From positions 17,922-25,912 of the forward strand of contig DBTR01000022.1 of the NCBI GenBank assembly GCA_002307145.1: 7,991 nucleotides of DNA. Reading direction: 5' to 3'. Positions 1 through 6,501 of this stretch are shown one piece after another (position 1 is the stretch's first letter; each line of letters opens with the position of its first letter). Below the pieces are notes generated by a model. It was given only the letters and a program-made list of their open reading frames with translations, was not told where the DNA came from and ran no database searches. The position numbers were made by a program, and so were the translations under genes. The DNA comes from Rhodospirillum sp. UBA1311. GTDB lineage: Bacteria > Pseudomonadota > Alphaproteobacteria > Rhodospirillales > Rhodospirillaceae.

Positions 1-507
1 GGCGAGCGCCATCGCGATCATCACCCGCTGCCGCTGGCCGCCGGAAAGCTCGTGCGGCAGGGCGTCGAGGCGGGACTCCGGATTCGGCAGGCCGACCAGG
101 GTGAGCAGCTCGACGATCCGCGCCCGCGCCGCCGCGCCTTTCAGGCCCTTGTGCAGTGCCAGCATCTCGCCGATCTGGCGGCCGATGTTGTGGAGCGGGT
201 TGAGGGAGGTCATCGGCTCCTGGAACACGATGCCGACCCGGCCGCCGCGCAGCTCCTGCAACTCCACCGGCGTCATCGCCAGCACGTCGTCGCCGTCGAA
301 GCGGATTTTCCCGCTCGGGTGCTTCGCGTGGCCGGGCAGCAGGCGCAACACCGAGAGCGCGGTCACCGACTTGCCCGAGCCGGATTCGCCCACCAGCGCG
401 ACGGTCTCGCCGCGCCGCACCTCGAAGCTCACGCCATCGACGACGCGGGGGCCGTCGCCGAACGCGACGCCGAGGTTTTCGACGGAGAGCAGCGGTGCGG
501 CGGTCAT
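1..507 (-). CDS. yejF: YejF-like peptide ABC transporter ATPase (5' part, cut by window edge)
   Basis: This is the first 169 codons of the cytoplasmic ATPase that powers the Yej peptide importer. The start is ATG at 507-505, which overlaps the yejE stop as ATGA, the usual translational coupling of permease and ATPase genes. The visible part is an N-terminal nucleotide-binding domain of the oligopeptide/dipeptide ABC family. It has Walker A GESGSGKS (residues 40-47), the Q-loop glutamine in VFQEP (Q96) and the signature LSGGQRQR (154-161). Family YejF proteins carry two such domains in tandem (about 530 residues), so Walker B, the H-loop and the whole second domain should lie beyond the window edge. 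The YejF name rests mainly on its place after yejB and yejE; the domain alone would also fit DppD or OppD. No frameshift or unusual residue is visible in the part present. Confidence 0.93.
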   Translation of the reverse strand, partial: MTAAPLLSVENLGVAFGDGPRVVDGVSFEVRRGETVALVGESGSGKSVTALSVLRLLPGHAKHPSGKIRFDGDDVLAMTPVELQELRGGRVGIVFQEPMTSLNPLHNIGRQIGEMLALHKGLKGAAARARIVELLTLVGLPNPESRLDALPHELSGGQRQRVMIAMALA

Positions 508-1541
508 CGGGTCTTCCTCGGGTCGAACGCGTCGCGCACCGCCTCGCCGACGAACACCAGGAGGCTCAACAGCAGCGAGACGACGATGAAGCCCGAAAGC
601 CCGAGCCAGGGGGCCTGGAGGTTCTCCTTGCCCTGGCGCAGGAGGTCGCCGAGCGAGGCCGAGCCGGGCGGCAGGCCGAGGCCGAGGAAATCGAGCGAGG
701 TCAGCGCCACCACTGCGCCCGAGAGCACGAAGGGCAGGAAGGTGATCGTCGCCACCATCGCATTGGGCAGCACGTGCCGGACGACGATGCGGAAATCGGA
801 AAGGCCGAGGGCGCGGGCGGCGCGGACGTATTCGAAGTTGCGCGCGCGCAGGAACTCGGCGCGCACCACGCCCACCAATGCGGTCCAGCTGAACAGCAGC
901 AGGATCGCGAGCAAGGTCCAGAACCCCGGCACGATCGCCGAGGAGACGATGATCAGGATGAACAGCTGCGGCAGGCTCGACCAGATTTCGAGGAAGCGCT
1001 GGAATACCAGGTCGACCCAGCCGCCGAGATACCCCTGCACCGCGCCCGCCGCGACGCCGATCGCCGACGCCGAGAGGGTGAGCGCGAGGCCGAACAGCAC
1101 CGAAACCCGGAAGCCGTAGATCAGCCGCGCCAGAACGTCGCGGCCCTGGTCGTCGGTGCCGAGCCAGTTCACCGCGGTCGGCGGCGCGGGCGTCGGGCGG
1201 CCGAGGTCGAAGTTGACGGTGGCGTAGGAAAACCGGATCGGCGGCCAGAGCATCCAGCCCTTGGCCGAGATGTTTTCGGCGACGAACGGGTCGCGGTAGT
1301 CGGCGGGGGTGGGGAAGTCGCCGCCGAAGGTGGTCTCGGGGTAGTCCTTGAATACCGGCGCGTAGAAGGAGCCGTCGTAGCTCACCAGCAGCGGCCGGTC
1401 GTTGGCGATGAACTCGGCGAACAAGCTGATCGCGAACAACCCGAGGAACACCCATAGCGACCAGAAACCGCGCGTGTTGGCGCGGAACGCGGCCAACCGG
1501 CGGCGAGTCATCGGCGTGATCTCGAAGCGGGGCAGGGCCAA
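504..1541 (-). CDS. yejE: YejE, inner-membrane permease of the Yej peptide importer
   Basis: This is one of the two membrane subunits of the YejABEF importer. From a TTG start at 1541 it has 345 residues, close to the 341 of E. coli YejE as I recall it. The N-terminus has the family-typical basic stretch before TM1 (FRANTRGFWSLW, about 19-30). A periplasmic segment (about 46-125) contains the YejE-type words LLVSYDGS and VNWLGTDDQGRDVLAR. The permease core follows, with the EAA-type coupling loop AARALGLSDFRIVVRHVLPN (241-260) and a C-terminal GEAVRDAFDPR. TTG is preferred because GGGAGG lies 7 bases upstream and the codon begins 2 bases after the yejB stop. The alternative ATG at 1511-1509 has no good Shine-Dalgarno and would remove 10 residues. 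The stop TGA (506-504) overlaps the yejF start. The call is firm; the exact start is less so. Confidence 0.93.
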   Translation of the reverse strand: MALPRFEITPMTRRRLAAFRANTRGFWSLWVFLGLFAISLFAEFIANDRPLLVSYDGSFYAPVFKDYPETTFGGDFPTPADYRDPFVAENISAKGWMLWPPIRFSYATVNFDLGRPTPAPPTAVNWLGTDDQGRDVLARLIYGFRVSVLFGLALTLSASAIGVAAGAVQGYLGGWVDLVFQRFLEIWSSLPQLFILIIVSSAIVPGFWTLLAILLLFSWTALVGVVRAEFLRARNFEYVRAARALGLSDFRIVVRHVLPNAMVATITFLPFVLSGAVVALTSLDFLGLGLPPGSASLGDLLRQGKENLQAPWLGLSGFIVVSLLLSLLVFVGEAVRDAFDPRKTR

Positions 1542-1543
1542 GC

Positions 1544-2647
1544 TCAAACCTCCCGCGCGGCGAAGTCGATGCGCGGATCGACGAAATGGTAAGTGAGGTC
1601 GGAGATCAGCCCGAGGACCAGCCCGAGCAGGGAAAACGCGTAGAGCGTGCCGAACATCACCGGGTAGTCGCGGTTCATCGCCGCCTCGAAGCCCAGGAGA
1701 CCGATGCCGTCCAACGAGAAGATCACCTCGATCAGCACCGAGCCGGTGAACAGCATGCCGATCAACGCCGCCGGGAAACCGGCGATCACCACCAGCATCG
1801 CGTTGCGGAAGACGTGGCCGTAGAGCACCCGATGCTCGGTCAGGCCCTTCGCCCGCGCGGTCAGCACATACTGCTTGTTGATCTCTTCGAGAAACGCGTT
1901 CTTGGTCAGCATCGTCAGGCTGGCGAAGCCGCCGATTACCAGCGCCGTCACCGGCAGCGCCATGTGCCAGGCGTAGTCGAGGATCCGCGCGGGCCAGGAG
2001 AGCGCCTCCCAATTGTCCGAGGTCAGCCCCCGCAGCGGAAACCAGTGCAGGTACCGCCCGCCCGCGAATACGATGATCAGCAGGATCGCGAACAAAAATC
2101 CCGGGATCGCATGGCCGACGATGATCGCCCAACTGCTCGCCACGTCGAAGCGCGAGCCGTCCCTGACGGCCTTCCGCACCCCCAGCGGGATCGAGATCAG
2201 GTAGATGATCAACGTGCTCCAGATCCCGAGCGAGGCCGAAACCGGCAGCTTCTCCAAAATCAAATCCACCACGCTCGCATCGCGGAAATAGCTCTTGCCC
2301 AAATCGAAGCGCGCGTACGACGTCACCATCCGCCAGAAGCGTTCCAACGGCGGCTTGTCGAAACCCATCTGCTTTTCGAGGTTGGCGATAAATTCCGGGT
2401 CGAGCCCCTGCGCGCCCCGGTACTTCGACGCAGCGCTGCTCCCCTGCCCGGGCGCGGGCCGCGCCGTCTCCGCCGCGCCCGTGCCGGAAATCCGCGCCGT
2501 CGCCTCGGTGGTGCGGCCCTCGATCCGCGCCATGATCTGCTCGATCGGTCCGCCCGGCGCCAACTGCACGAAGACGAAGTTGACCGCGATGATCCCCAGC
2601 AGGGTCAACGGGATCAACAGCAGCCGACGAACGATGTATCCGAGCAT
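1544..2647 (-). CDS. yejB: YejB, inner-membrane permease of the Yej peptide importer
   Basis: This is the second membrane subunit of the YejABEF importer, at 367 residues close to the roughly 364 of E. coli YejB. TM1 is at about 5-29 and runs into the family motif QLAPGGPIEQ. A long periplasmic insert (about 34-135) includes an Ala/Gly/Pro-rich stretch and the conserved GLDPEFI and MGFDKPPLERF words. The other helices follow, with the permease coupling loop LTARAKGLTEHRVLYGHVFRNAM (roughly 262-284) and a C-terminal DPRIDF that is typical of YejB. The start ATG (2647-2645) has AAGGA at 2658-2654, 6 bases upstream. The stop TGA (1546-1544) is 2 bases before yejE. Normally yejB follows yejA closely; here 1,209 bases separate the yejA stop from the yejB start. 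A compound hairpin element abuts its ribosome binding site and may affect expression. The family call is very secure. Confidence 0.95.
   Translation of the reverse strand: MLGYIVRRLLLIPLTLLGIIAVNFVFVQLAPGGPIEQIMARIEGRTTEATARISGTGAAETARPAPGQGSSAASKYRGAQGLDPEFIANLEKQMGFDKPPLERFWRMVTSYARFDLGKSYFRDASVVDLILEKLPVSASLGIWSTLIIYLISIPLGVRKAVRDGSRFDVASSWAIIVGHAIPGFLFAILLIIVFAGGRYLHWFPLRGLTSDNWEALSWPARILDYAWHMALPVTALVIGGFASLTMLTKNAFLEEINKQYVLTARAKGLTEHRVLYGHVFRNAMLVVIAGFPAALIGMLFTGSVLIEVIFSLDGIGLLGFEAAMNRDYPVMFGTLYAFSLLGLVLGLISDLTYHFVDPRIDFAAREV
1549..1554 (-). promoter_or_regulatory. Shine-Dalgarno of yejE, inside the end of yejB
   Basis: GGGAGG on the minus strand lies within the last codons of yejB and 7 bases before TTG at 1541. 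It supports the non-ATG start of yejE and implies that yejE translation is coupled to ribosomes finishing yejB. The downstream ATG at 1511 has no comparable site. Confidence 0.7.
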
Positions 2648-2658
2648 GCGTAGTCCTT

Positions 2659-2726
2659 AAACACACGGGCTCCGCCCGTACCCGCTAAGGGCCGGAGGCC
2701 CTTAGATCCCATTAGTGTTTGTGTTT
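2659..2726. repeat. Two-hairpin palindromic element (REP-like) next to the yejB ribosome binding site
   Basis: Two perfect hairpins stand in tandem. The first has stem ACGGGC/GCCCGT (2665-2670 with 2674-2679) and loop TCC. The second has stem CTAAGGGCC/GGCCCTTAG (2685-2693 with 2697-2705) and loop GGA. They are joined by ACCCG. An outer inverted repeat, AAACAC (2659-2664) with GTGTTT (2721-2726), can close around both. On the minus strand the element ends one base before the yejB Shine-Dalgarno (2658-2654). The layout resembles REP or mosaic palindromic repeats found many times in bacterial genomes. A related, inverted and incomplete copy lies at 3815-3849. It could be a spacer repeat, an mRNA-stabilising structure or a weak terminator for the gene at 2815; there is no long T run to favour the last. 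Confidence 0.75.
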
Positions 2727-2814
2727 CAGCCAATTCCGTCAATCGCCTGAAAGGGCTAGGTTGTTATTTCGGGAGCGAGTTACGGGAATTCGAATACACT
2801 ATGTGATTTTGCAC

Positions 2815-3768
2815 CTAAATCGGTATGTTGACTTTGAGAACAGGAGATGAAATCCCCGGCGTGAACAGTCCAGATGCGTGACCTTTGAATGGAATTCCAA
2901 TTACATGACGAAGTATATCTATGTATAGAAGTTGTAAATATCGATCTGCCACGTCGTCTGTCGGGATTGGGATGCCTAAATGAGCGAGTCCACCACGCAA
3001 TTTGCCCAACTCATTCCAGCAATCCATTACGTATGGACAGTCCTCGTATTTGTCCCTTATGAATTCCTTAATTTTGTTCGTCTTTCCATCGACAAGAACC
3101 TCTATAGATGTCCGAAAAAGAAATATTGATAGATTTGAGCCGTACGCACTATTGAAAACTTCAAGAGACAGATTTATTTTATTCTTAATTTCGGGTTCCG
3201 ACTTGGAGATGGATAGGTTTATTTCGGCTACATCCCGGGAGTTAGATTCGTTTATATAAGGTCCATCCACCATACACGGCATGCGAAACACCGGTCCCGC
3301 GAAGGAAGAGGCGCCGGTCGAAGGGTTGAAGTCAAACTCGCAGACCTTTTCGCGAAGAAAATTCCACCCGCAGTGGCTCCGCAACAAGGCAGTGGCTTGC
3401 TCAAGGCGAGCAGTTGCCAGAGGCTCTCCAGCGTCTGATCCCTCGACGAACTGCGGCGTTATCAGTAAGACATAAGTCGAATCAGGAAGGGTAATTTGTT
3501 TAACATTTGACTGTGTCGCTAGCGTTTCATCATTCATTGAAAATAAGTGAGATTGTTCAATATTCGAAATGTTGAAGTTGCTCGTCGTAACGACAAATAC
3601 TCTAACTGGTAGATCGAATGCCAGTTGATTTATACATATTAGCGAAGCTGTCTCTACGTCTGCCCGAGGGAGGCCAATGAGGCTATATACGCGACATACG
3701 CACCAACCGGTTTCTGGATCTGTGAACCAAGCGGGATCCGAAAGGTCTGATAGCCTGCACTCCTTCAT
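2815..3768 (-). CDS. Unrecognised protein with a HEPN-like C-terminal region, in the low-GC insertion
   Basis: This is a 317-residue protein that I cannot assign to a named family. ATG at 3768 is chosen because GGAGGG lies 4 bases upstream; an in-frame GTG at 3780 would overlap that site. There is no signal peptide or membrane segment, so it is probably cytoplasmic. Residues 1-190 look mixed alpha/beta (strands around 53-61 and 97-105, a helix around 115-132) and hold seven of the nine cysteines. Residues from about 195 look helical: a segment with FLFRTSIEVLV (216-226), then KIKEFIRDKYED (232-243), then ELGKLRGGLAHLG (253-265), then a final helix about 272-291. R258 and H263 form an R-x4-H motif preceding a helix, as in HEPN ribonucleases such as ApeA-like proteins. 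That reading is by eye and tentative. Codons such as ATA and CTA (in NLSIF) suit a low-GC origin. It is a single gene with no visible antitoxin or immunity partner. Confidence 0.78.
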   Translation of the reverse strand: MKECRLSDLSDPAWFTDPETGWCVCRVYSLIGLPRADVETASLICINQLAFDLPVRVFVVTTSNFNISNIEQSHLFSMNDETLATQSNVKQITLPDSTYVLLITPQFVEGSDAGEPLATARLEQATALLRSHCGWNFLREKVCEFDFNPSTGASSFAGPVFRMPCMVDGPYINESNSRDVAEINLSISKSEPEIKNKINLSLEVFNSAYGSNLSIFLFRTSIEVLVDGKTNKIKEFIRDKYEDCPYVMDCWNELGKLRGGLAHLGIPIPTDDVADRYLQLLYIDILRHVIGIPFKGHASGLFTPGISSPVLKVNIPI

Positions 3769-3772
3769 ATTT

Positions 3773-3778
3773 CCCTCC
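3773..3778 (-). promoter_or_regulatory. Strong Shine-Dalgarno of the inserted gene
   Basis: GGAGGG on the minus strand stands 4 bases before ATG at 3768. It decides the start against GTG at 3780, which would include this site in its own coding sequence. A near-consensus site suggests that the gene is translated, either from yejA read-through or from an unseen promoter of its own. Confidence 0.75.
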
Positions 3779-3814
3779 ACTGCGGCTCTTTGCCCGAAGT
3801 GACTGTCTTTGATG

Positions 3815-3849
3815 CCAACCCCCTTCGCGGGTCCGGGCAGCGCCCGGGC
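3815..3849. repeat. Incomplete REP-like hairpin element just after yejA, inverted relative to 2659-2726
   Basis: A perfect stem CCGGGC/GCCCGG (3833-3838 with 3842-3847, loop of 3) begins 9 bases after the last base of the yejA stop codon, or 7 bases counting its G-C extension at 3849. Read on the minus strand from 3847, it continues as ACCCGC then G then AAGGG. This matches the plus-strand element at 2665-2691 at 22 of 27 positions, including the spacer ACCCGC and the AAGGG that opens the second hairpin. Here the closing arm of that second hairpin is missing and the sequence runs into the upstream region of the inserted gene. On the plus strand the hairpin is followed by TTTT (3850-3853), but no plus-strand gene ends there. 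In the minus direction no T run follows, so it is not an obvious terminator for yejA. It may protect the yejA 3' end. Confidence 0.6.
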
Positions 3850-3856
3850 TTTTGGC

Positions 3857-5677
3857 TTACCGCACCAGGGCCTTGTCGAGCTTGGGGTCGATCCACCAGG
3901 ACCAGGTGTCCTCGCCGCGCAGGGTGAGGGTTTCGGGCTTGCCGAAGCGGTTCCAGTAGGCGAGGCGGTTGTAGGGCAGGTACCACTGCGGGATGACGTA
4001 GTGGCCCCAGAGGAGGATGCGGTCCATGGCGCGGGTGGCGGCGATCAGATCGTCGCGGTCTTTCGCGAGGACGATGTGGCGGATCATCGCGTCGACGGCG
4101 GGGGACTGGACGCCCGCGAGGTTGCGCGAGCCGGGGCGGTTGGCGGAGTCCGAGCCGAAGTAGCCCTCCTGCTCGTTGCCGGGCGAGAGCGACTGGCCGA
4201 AGGTGCCGACCATCATGTCGAAGTCGAACTGCTGGACGCGGTTCTGGTACTGGTTGACGTCGACCGAGCGGAGCGTCGCCTCGACGCCGATCTTTTTCAA
4301 ATTCTGGATGAACGGCAGGGTGATGCGTTCGAACGCGGCGCCCTGCGCCGCGTTGATCATGATCTCGAAGCTGAGTTTCTCGCCCTTGGCGTTGGTCATC
4401 ACGCCGTCCTTGACCGCCCAGCCGTCGGCGCGCAACAGGTTGAGCGCGGTGCGGAGGTTGGCGCGGATGCCGTTTTCTCCCTCGCTTTTCGGCGAGCGGT
4501 ATTCCTGGGTGAAGACTTCCTTCGGCAACTGGTCGCGGAAGGGTTCGAGGAGTTTCAGCTCGGCGGGCGAGGGCAGGCCGGTCGCGCCCAGCTCCGAATT
4601 GTCGAAGTAGCTGTTGATCCGGGCGTACGCGCCGTGGAACAGCGCCGCGTTGGTCCATTCGAAGTCGAAGGCGTAGGCCAGGGCTTCCCGCACCTTCGGG
4701 TCCTGGAAGACCTCGCGGCGGGTGTTGTAGACGTAGCCTTGCATGCCGCTCGGGGTGTGGGTCGGGATTTCGGCGCGGATCACGCGGCCGTCCTGGACGG
4801 CGGGGAAGTCGTAGGCGGTGGCCCACTTCTTCGCCTCGTATTCGCTGATCATGTCGAACGCGCCGGACTTGAAGGCTTCGAGCGCGACGGTGGTGTCGCG
4901 GTAATAGTCGTAGCGCACGGTGTCGACGTTGTAGCGGCCCTTGTTGACCGGCAGATCCCGCCCCCAATAGTCCTTCACCCGCGCATAGACGATCGAGCGC
5001 CCGGTTTCGGAGGAGGCGATCTTGTAAGGGCCGCTGCCGAGCGGCGGCTCCAGGGTGGTCGCGGCGAAGTCGCGGCTTTGCCAGTAGTGCTTGGGGATCA
5101 CCGGCATCTGGCCGACGATCAGCGGCAGCTCGCGGTTGCCGGCTTCCTTGAAGGTGAAGGTGACGGCGTTCGCGCCGGTTTTCTCGACCTTCGCCACGCC
5201 CGCGTAGTAGCTGCGGTAGAAGGGGTCGCCCTTGTCGCGCAGGGTCTCGTAGGAAAAGATCACGTCGTCGGCGGTGATAGGCTTGCCGTCGTGCCACTTC
5301 GCCTCGGGGCGGAGGTCGAAGCGCGCCCAGCTGCGGTCTTCGGGGACGGTGATGGTCTTTGCGATCAAGCCGTATTCGGTGAAGGCCTCGTCGAGCGAGG
5401 AGGCCATCAGGGTGTCGTAGGTGAGGCCGAGGCCCGCCGCCGACATGCCCTTCAGGGTATACGGGTTCAAGGTGTCGAAGCCGCCGACGGCTTCGAGCTT
5501 GAGCGCGCCGCCCTTCGGTGCGTCCGGGGTGACGTAGGCGAAGTGGGTGAAGTCGGCGGGGTAGGCCGGGTCGCCGTGCATCGCCATGCCGAACATCGGC
5601 TGCGGTTCGGCGGCGTGCGCGGCGGGCGCGGCCAGGGCGAGGGCGAGAAAAGCCAAGCGAACCAGACCGACAGCCAT
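3857..5677 (-). CDS. yejA: YejA, periplasmic peptide-binding protein of the Yej importer
   Basis: This is the extracytoplasmic solute-binding protein (SBP family 5) that delivers peptides to YejBEF. In enterobacteria YejABEF imports microcin C and peptides; in rhizobia and Agrobacterium related systems handle antimicrobial or murein peptides. The substrate here is not known. The protein has 606 residues from ATG 5677 (E. coli YejA is about 604). A signal peptide spans 1-22 with an AHA cleavage site before AEPQP. Family words follow: DAPKGGALKLEAVGGFDTLNPY, KWHDGKPITADDVIFSYE, the strongly YejA-like RVKDYWGRDLPVNKGRYNVD and VRYDYYRDTTVALEAFKSGAFD, and AFDFEWTNAALF. GTG at 5686 is an alternative start 3 codons earlier; AAGGGG 8 bases before ATG favours 5677. 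It lies 28 bases after hisN. It is unusual in being cut off from yejB by the insertion. It has a single-residue-change look only; no frameshift is visible. Confidence 0.93.
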   Translation of the reverse strand: MAVGLVRLAFLALALAAPAAHAAEPQPMFGMAMHGDPAYPADFTHFAYVTPDAPKGGALKLEAVGGFDTLNPYTLKGMSAAGLGLTYDTLMASSLDEAFTEYGLIAKTITVPEDRSWARFDLRPEAKWHDGKPITADDVIFSYETLRDKGDPFYRSYYAGVAKVEKTGANAVTFTFKEAGNRELPLIVGQMPVIPKHYWQSRDFAATTLEPPLGSGPYKIASSETGRSIVYARVKDYWGRDLPVNKGRYNVDTVRYDYYRDTTVALEAFKSGAFDMISEYEAKKWATAYDFPAVQDGRVIRAEIPTHTPSGMQGYVYNTRREVFQDPKVREALAYAFDFEWTNAALFHGAYARINSYFDNSELGATGLPSPAELKLLEPFRDQLPKEVFTQEYRSPKSEGENGIRANLRTALNLLRADGWAVKDGVMTNAKGEKLSFEIMINAAQGAAFERITLPFIQNLKKIGVEATLRSVDVNQYQNRVQQFDFDMMVGTFGQSLSPGNEQEGYFGSDSANRPGSRNLAGVQSPAVDAMIRHIVLAKDRDDLIAATRAMDRILLWGHYVIPQWYLPYNRLAYWNRFGKPETLTLRGEDTWSWWIDPKLDKALVR

Positions 5678-5705
5678 CGGCGTCACCCCTTCTTCCGTTG
5701 GAAAC

Positions 5706-6500
5706 TCAAGGCTTCAGCAGCGCCTCTTGCGCGGCGGCGAACAGCGCGGCGTCGCCCGCGGCGAGAATCCGCCCGGTGGTGCCGGAGGCCGCCAGCACCG
5801 GTTCGTCGCCGGTCCAGTCGGCGACCACGCCACCCGCGCCCCGGATCACCGGGAGCAGCGCCGCGTAGTCGAAGACCTTGAGGTTGGCCTCGCAGACCAG
5901 GTCGACCGAGCCGAGCGCAAGCAAGCCGTAGGCGTAGCAGTCCGCGCCGTAGCGGGTGTTCTTGACCCGCCGGGAGAGGCGCTGGAAACCTTCGGTCTCC
6001 GCGCCGGGGGAGAAGATTTCCGGCCCGGTGGCGTAGAGGTAGGCCTGGTCGAGCTTCCGCCCGGTGCGGACGCGGATCGGCTTGCCGTTGAGCGTCGAGG
6101 CGTGGCCCTTCGCGCCGAGCCAGATTTCGCCGGTGATCGGCTGGGAGATGATGCCCAGCACCGCCTCGCCCTCGTGCAGGAGGCCGATCAGGGTGCCGAA
6201 GCAGGGCTTGCCGGTGATGAAGCTGCGGGTGCCGTCGATCGGGTCGATCACCCAGGTGTGGGCGGCGGTCTCGCGGGTGTTGGCGAATTCCTCGCCGATC
6301 ACGCCGTCCTTGGGCCGCTCGGCTTCGAGCATCGCGCGCAGGGTCTGTTCGATCTCGCGGTCGGCGATCGTCACCGGGCTCGCGTCGGCCTTGTCGTCGA
6401 TCGGGATTTCCTGGCGGAAGTAGCGCTTCGCGATCGGCGCCGCCGCCTCGGCGAGGCGGAGCGCCAGATCGATCAGGCTGCGGTCGAGTACCGCCGCCAT
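5706..6500 (-). CDS. hisN: HisN-type histidinol-phosphate phosphatase (inositol monophosphatase fold)
   Basis: This is a 264-residue cytoplasmic Mg-dependent phosphatase of the inositol monophosphatase superfamily. It most likely converts L-histidinol phosphate to L-histidinol in histidine synthesis. The metal-site motifs are complete: GEE (69-71), WVIDPIDGT (83-91, with D86 and D89) and FDYAALLPVIRGAGG (210-224, with D211). SPVTIADREIE (41-51) and the substrate-side DPIDGTRSFITGKPCFGTLIG are typical of HisN rather than SuhB or CysQ. Those relatives remain possible, since the fold is shared and the choice is by eye. The start ATG (6500-6498) is 1 base after the argB stop and has no strong Shine-Dalgarno, so translation is probably coupled to argB. 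It ends 28 bases before yejA, so it may share a transcript with the transporter. Confidence 0.86.
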   Translation of the reverse strand: MAAVLDRSLIDLALRLAEAAAPIAKRYFRQEIPIDDKADASPVTIADREIEQTLRAMLEAERPKDGVIGEEFANTRETAAHTWVIDPIDGTRSFITGKPCFGTLIGLLHEGEAVLGIISQPITGEIWLGAKGHASTLNGKPIRVRTGRKLDQAYLYATGPEIFSPGAETEGFQRLSRRVKNTRYGADCYAYGLLALGSVDLVCEANLKVFDYAALLPVIRGAGGVVADWTGDEPVLAASGTTGRILAAGDAALFAAAQEALLKP

Positions 6501-6501
6501 C

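Larger units (their letters stand above)
2731..3814. other. Low-GC insertion splitting the yej operon (approximate bounds)
   Basis: The DNA between the two hairpin elements differs in composition from both sides. For example, 3121-3180 has 18 G+C in 60 bases, whereas 4021-4080 in yejA has 41 in 60. It holds a single gene on the operon strand (3768-2815) and separates yejA from yejB, genes that normally adjoin. I found no transposase, integrase, tRNA or clear target-site duplication at its ends, so the mechanism of acquisition is unknown. The bounds are set by the inner edges of the flanking palindromic elements and are approximate. Bases 2731-2814, downstream of the gene, are AT-rich, and I see no other feature there apart from an 8-base palindrome, ATTCGAAT, at 2788-2795. 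Confidence 0.65.

Noticed and set aside
504..2666. A 720-codon minus-strand open frame covering yejB and yejE
   Set aside because: Its last 345 codons are yejE. The upstream part is an alternative frame of yejB, rich in Arg, Ala and Gly, with no family resemblance. It stays open because of high GC.
3002..3475. Short plus-strand open frames inside the inserted gene
   Set aside because: They lie antisense to the 317-codon gene and show no motif. I saw no reason to call an antitoxin or partner here.
3769..3780. GTG at 3780 as the start of the inserted gene
   Set aside because: It would include the GGAGGG Shine-Dalgarno of the ATG at 3768 in the coding sequence. The ATG with ideal spacing is the better choice.
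3790..3818. TTGGCA (3818-3813, minus strand) as a -35 box for the inserted gene
   Set aside because: No acceptable -10 element lies about 17 bases downstream, so a promoter cannot be supported.
2648..3856. Insertion sequence, prophage remnant or tRNA-associated attachment site
   Set aside because: There is no transposase or integrase, no tRNA fragment and no clear target-site duplication at the edges. Only the hairpin repeats flank the DNA.
3765..5297. A 510-codon minus-strand frame overlapping yejA
   Set aside because: It is an Arg/Pro-rich shadow frame in the same strand as yejA; the true frame carries the signal peptide and all family motifs.
3809..5881. A 690-codon plus-strand open frame opposite yejA
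   Set aside because: It is antisense to a clear YejA protein and has the Val/Ala/Gly/Arg-rich composition of a high-GC shadow frame, with no recognisable domains.
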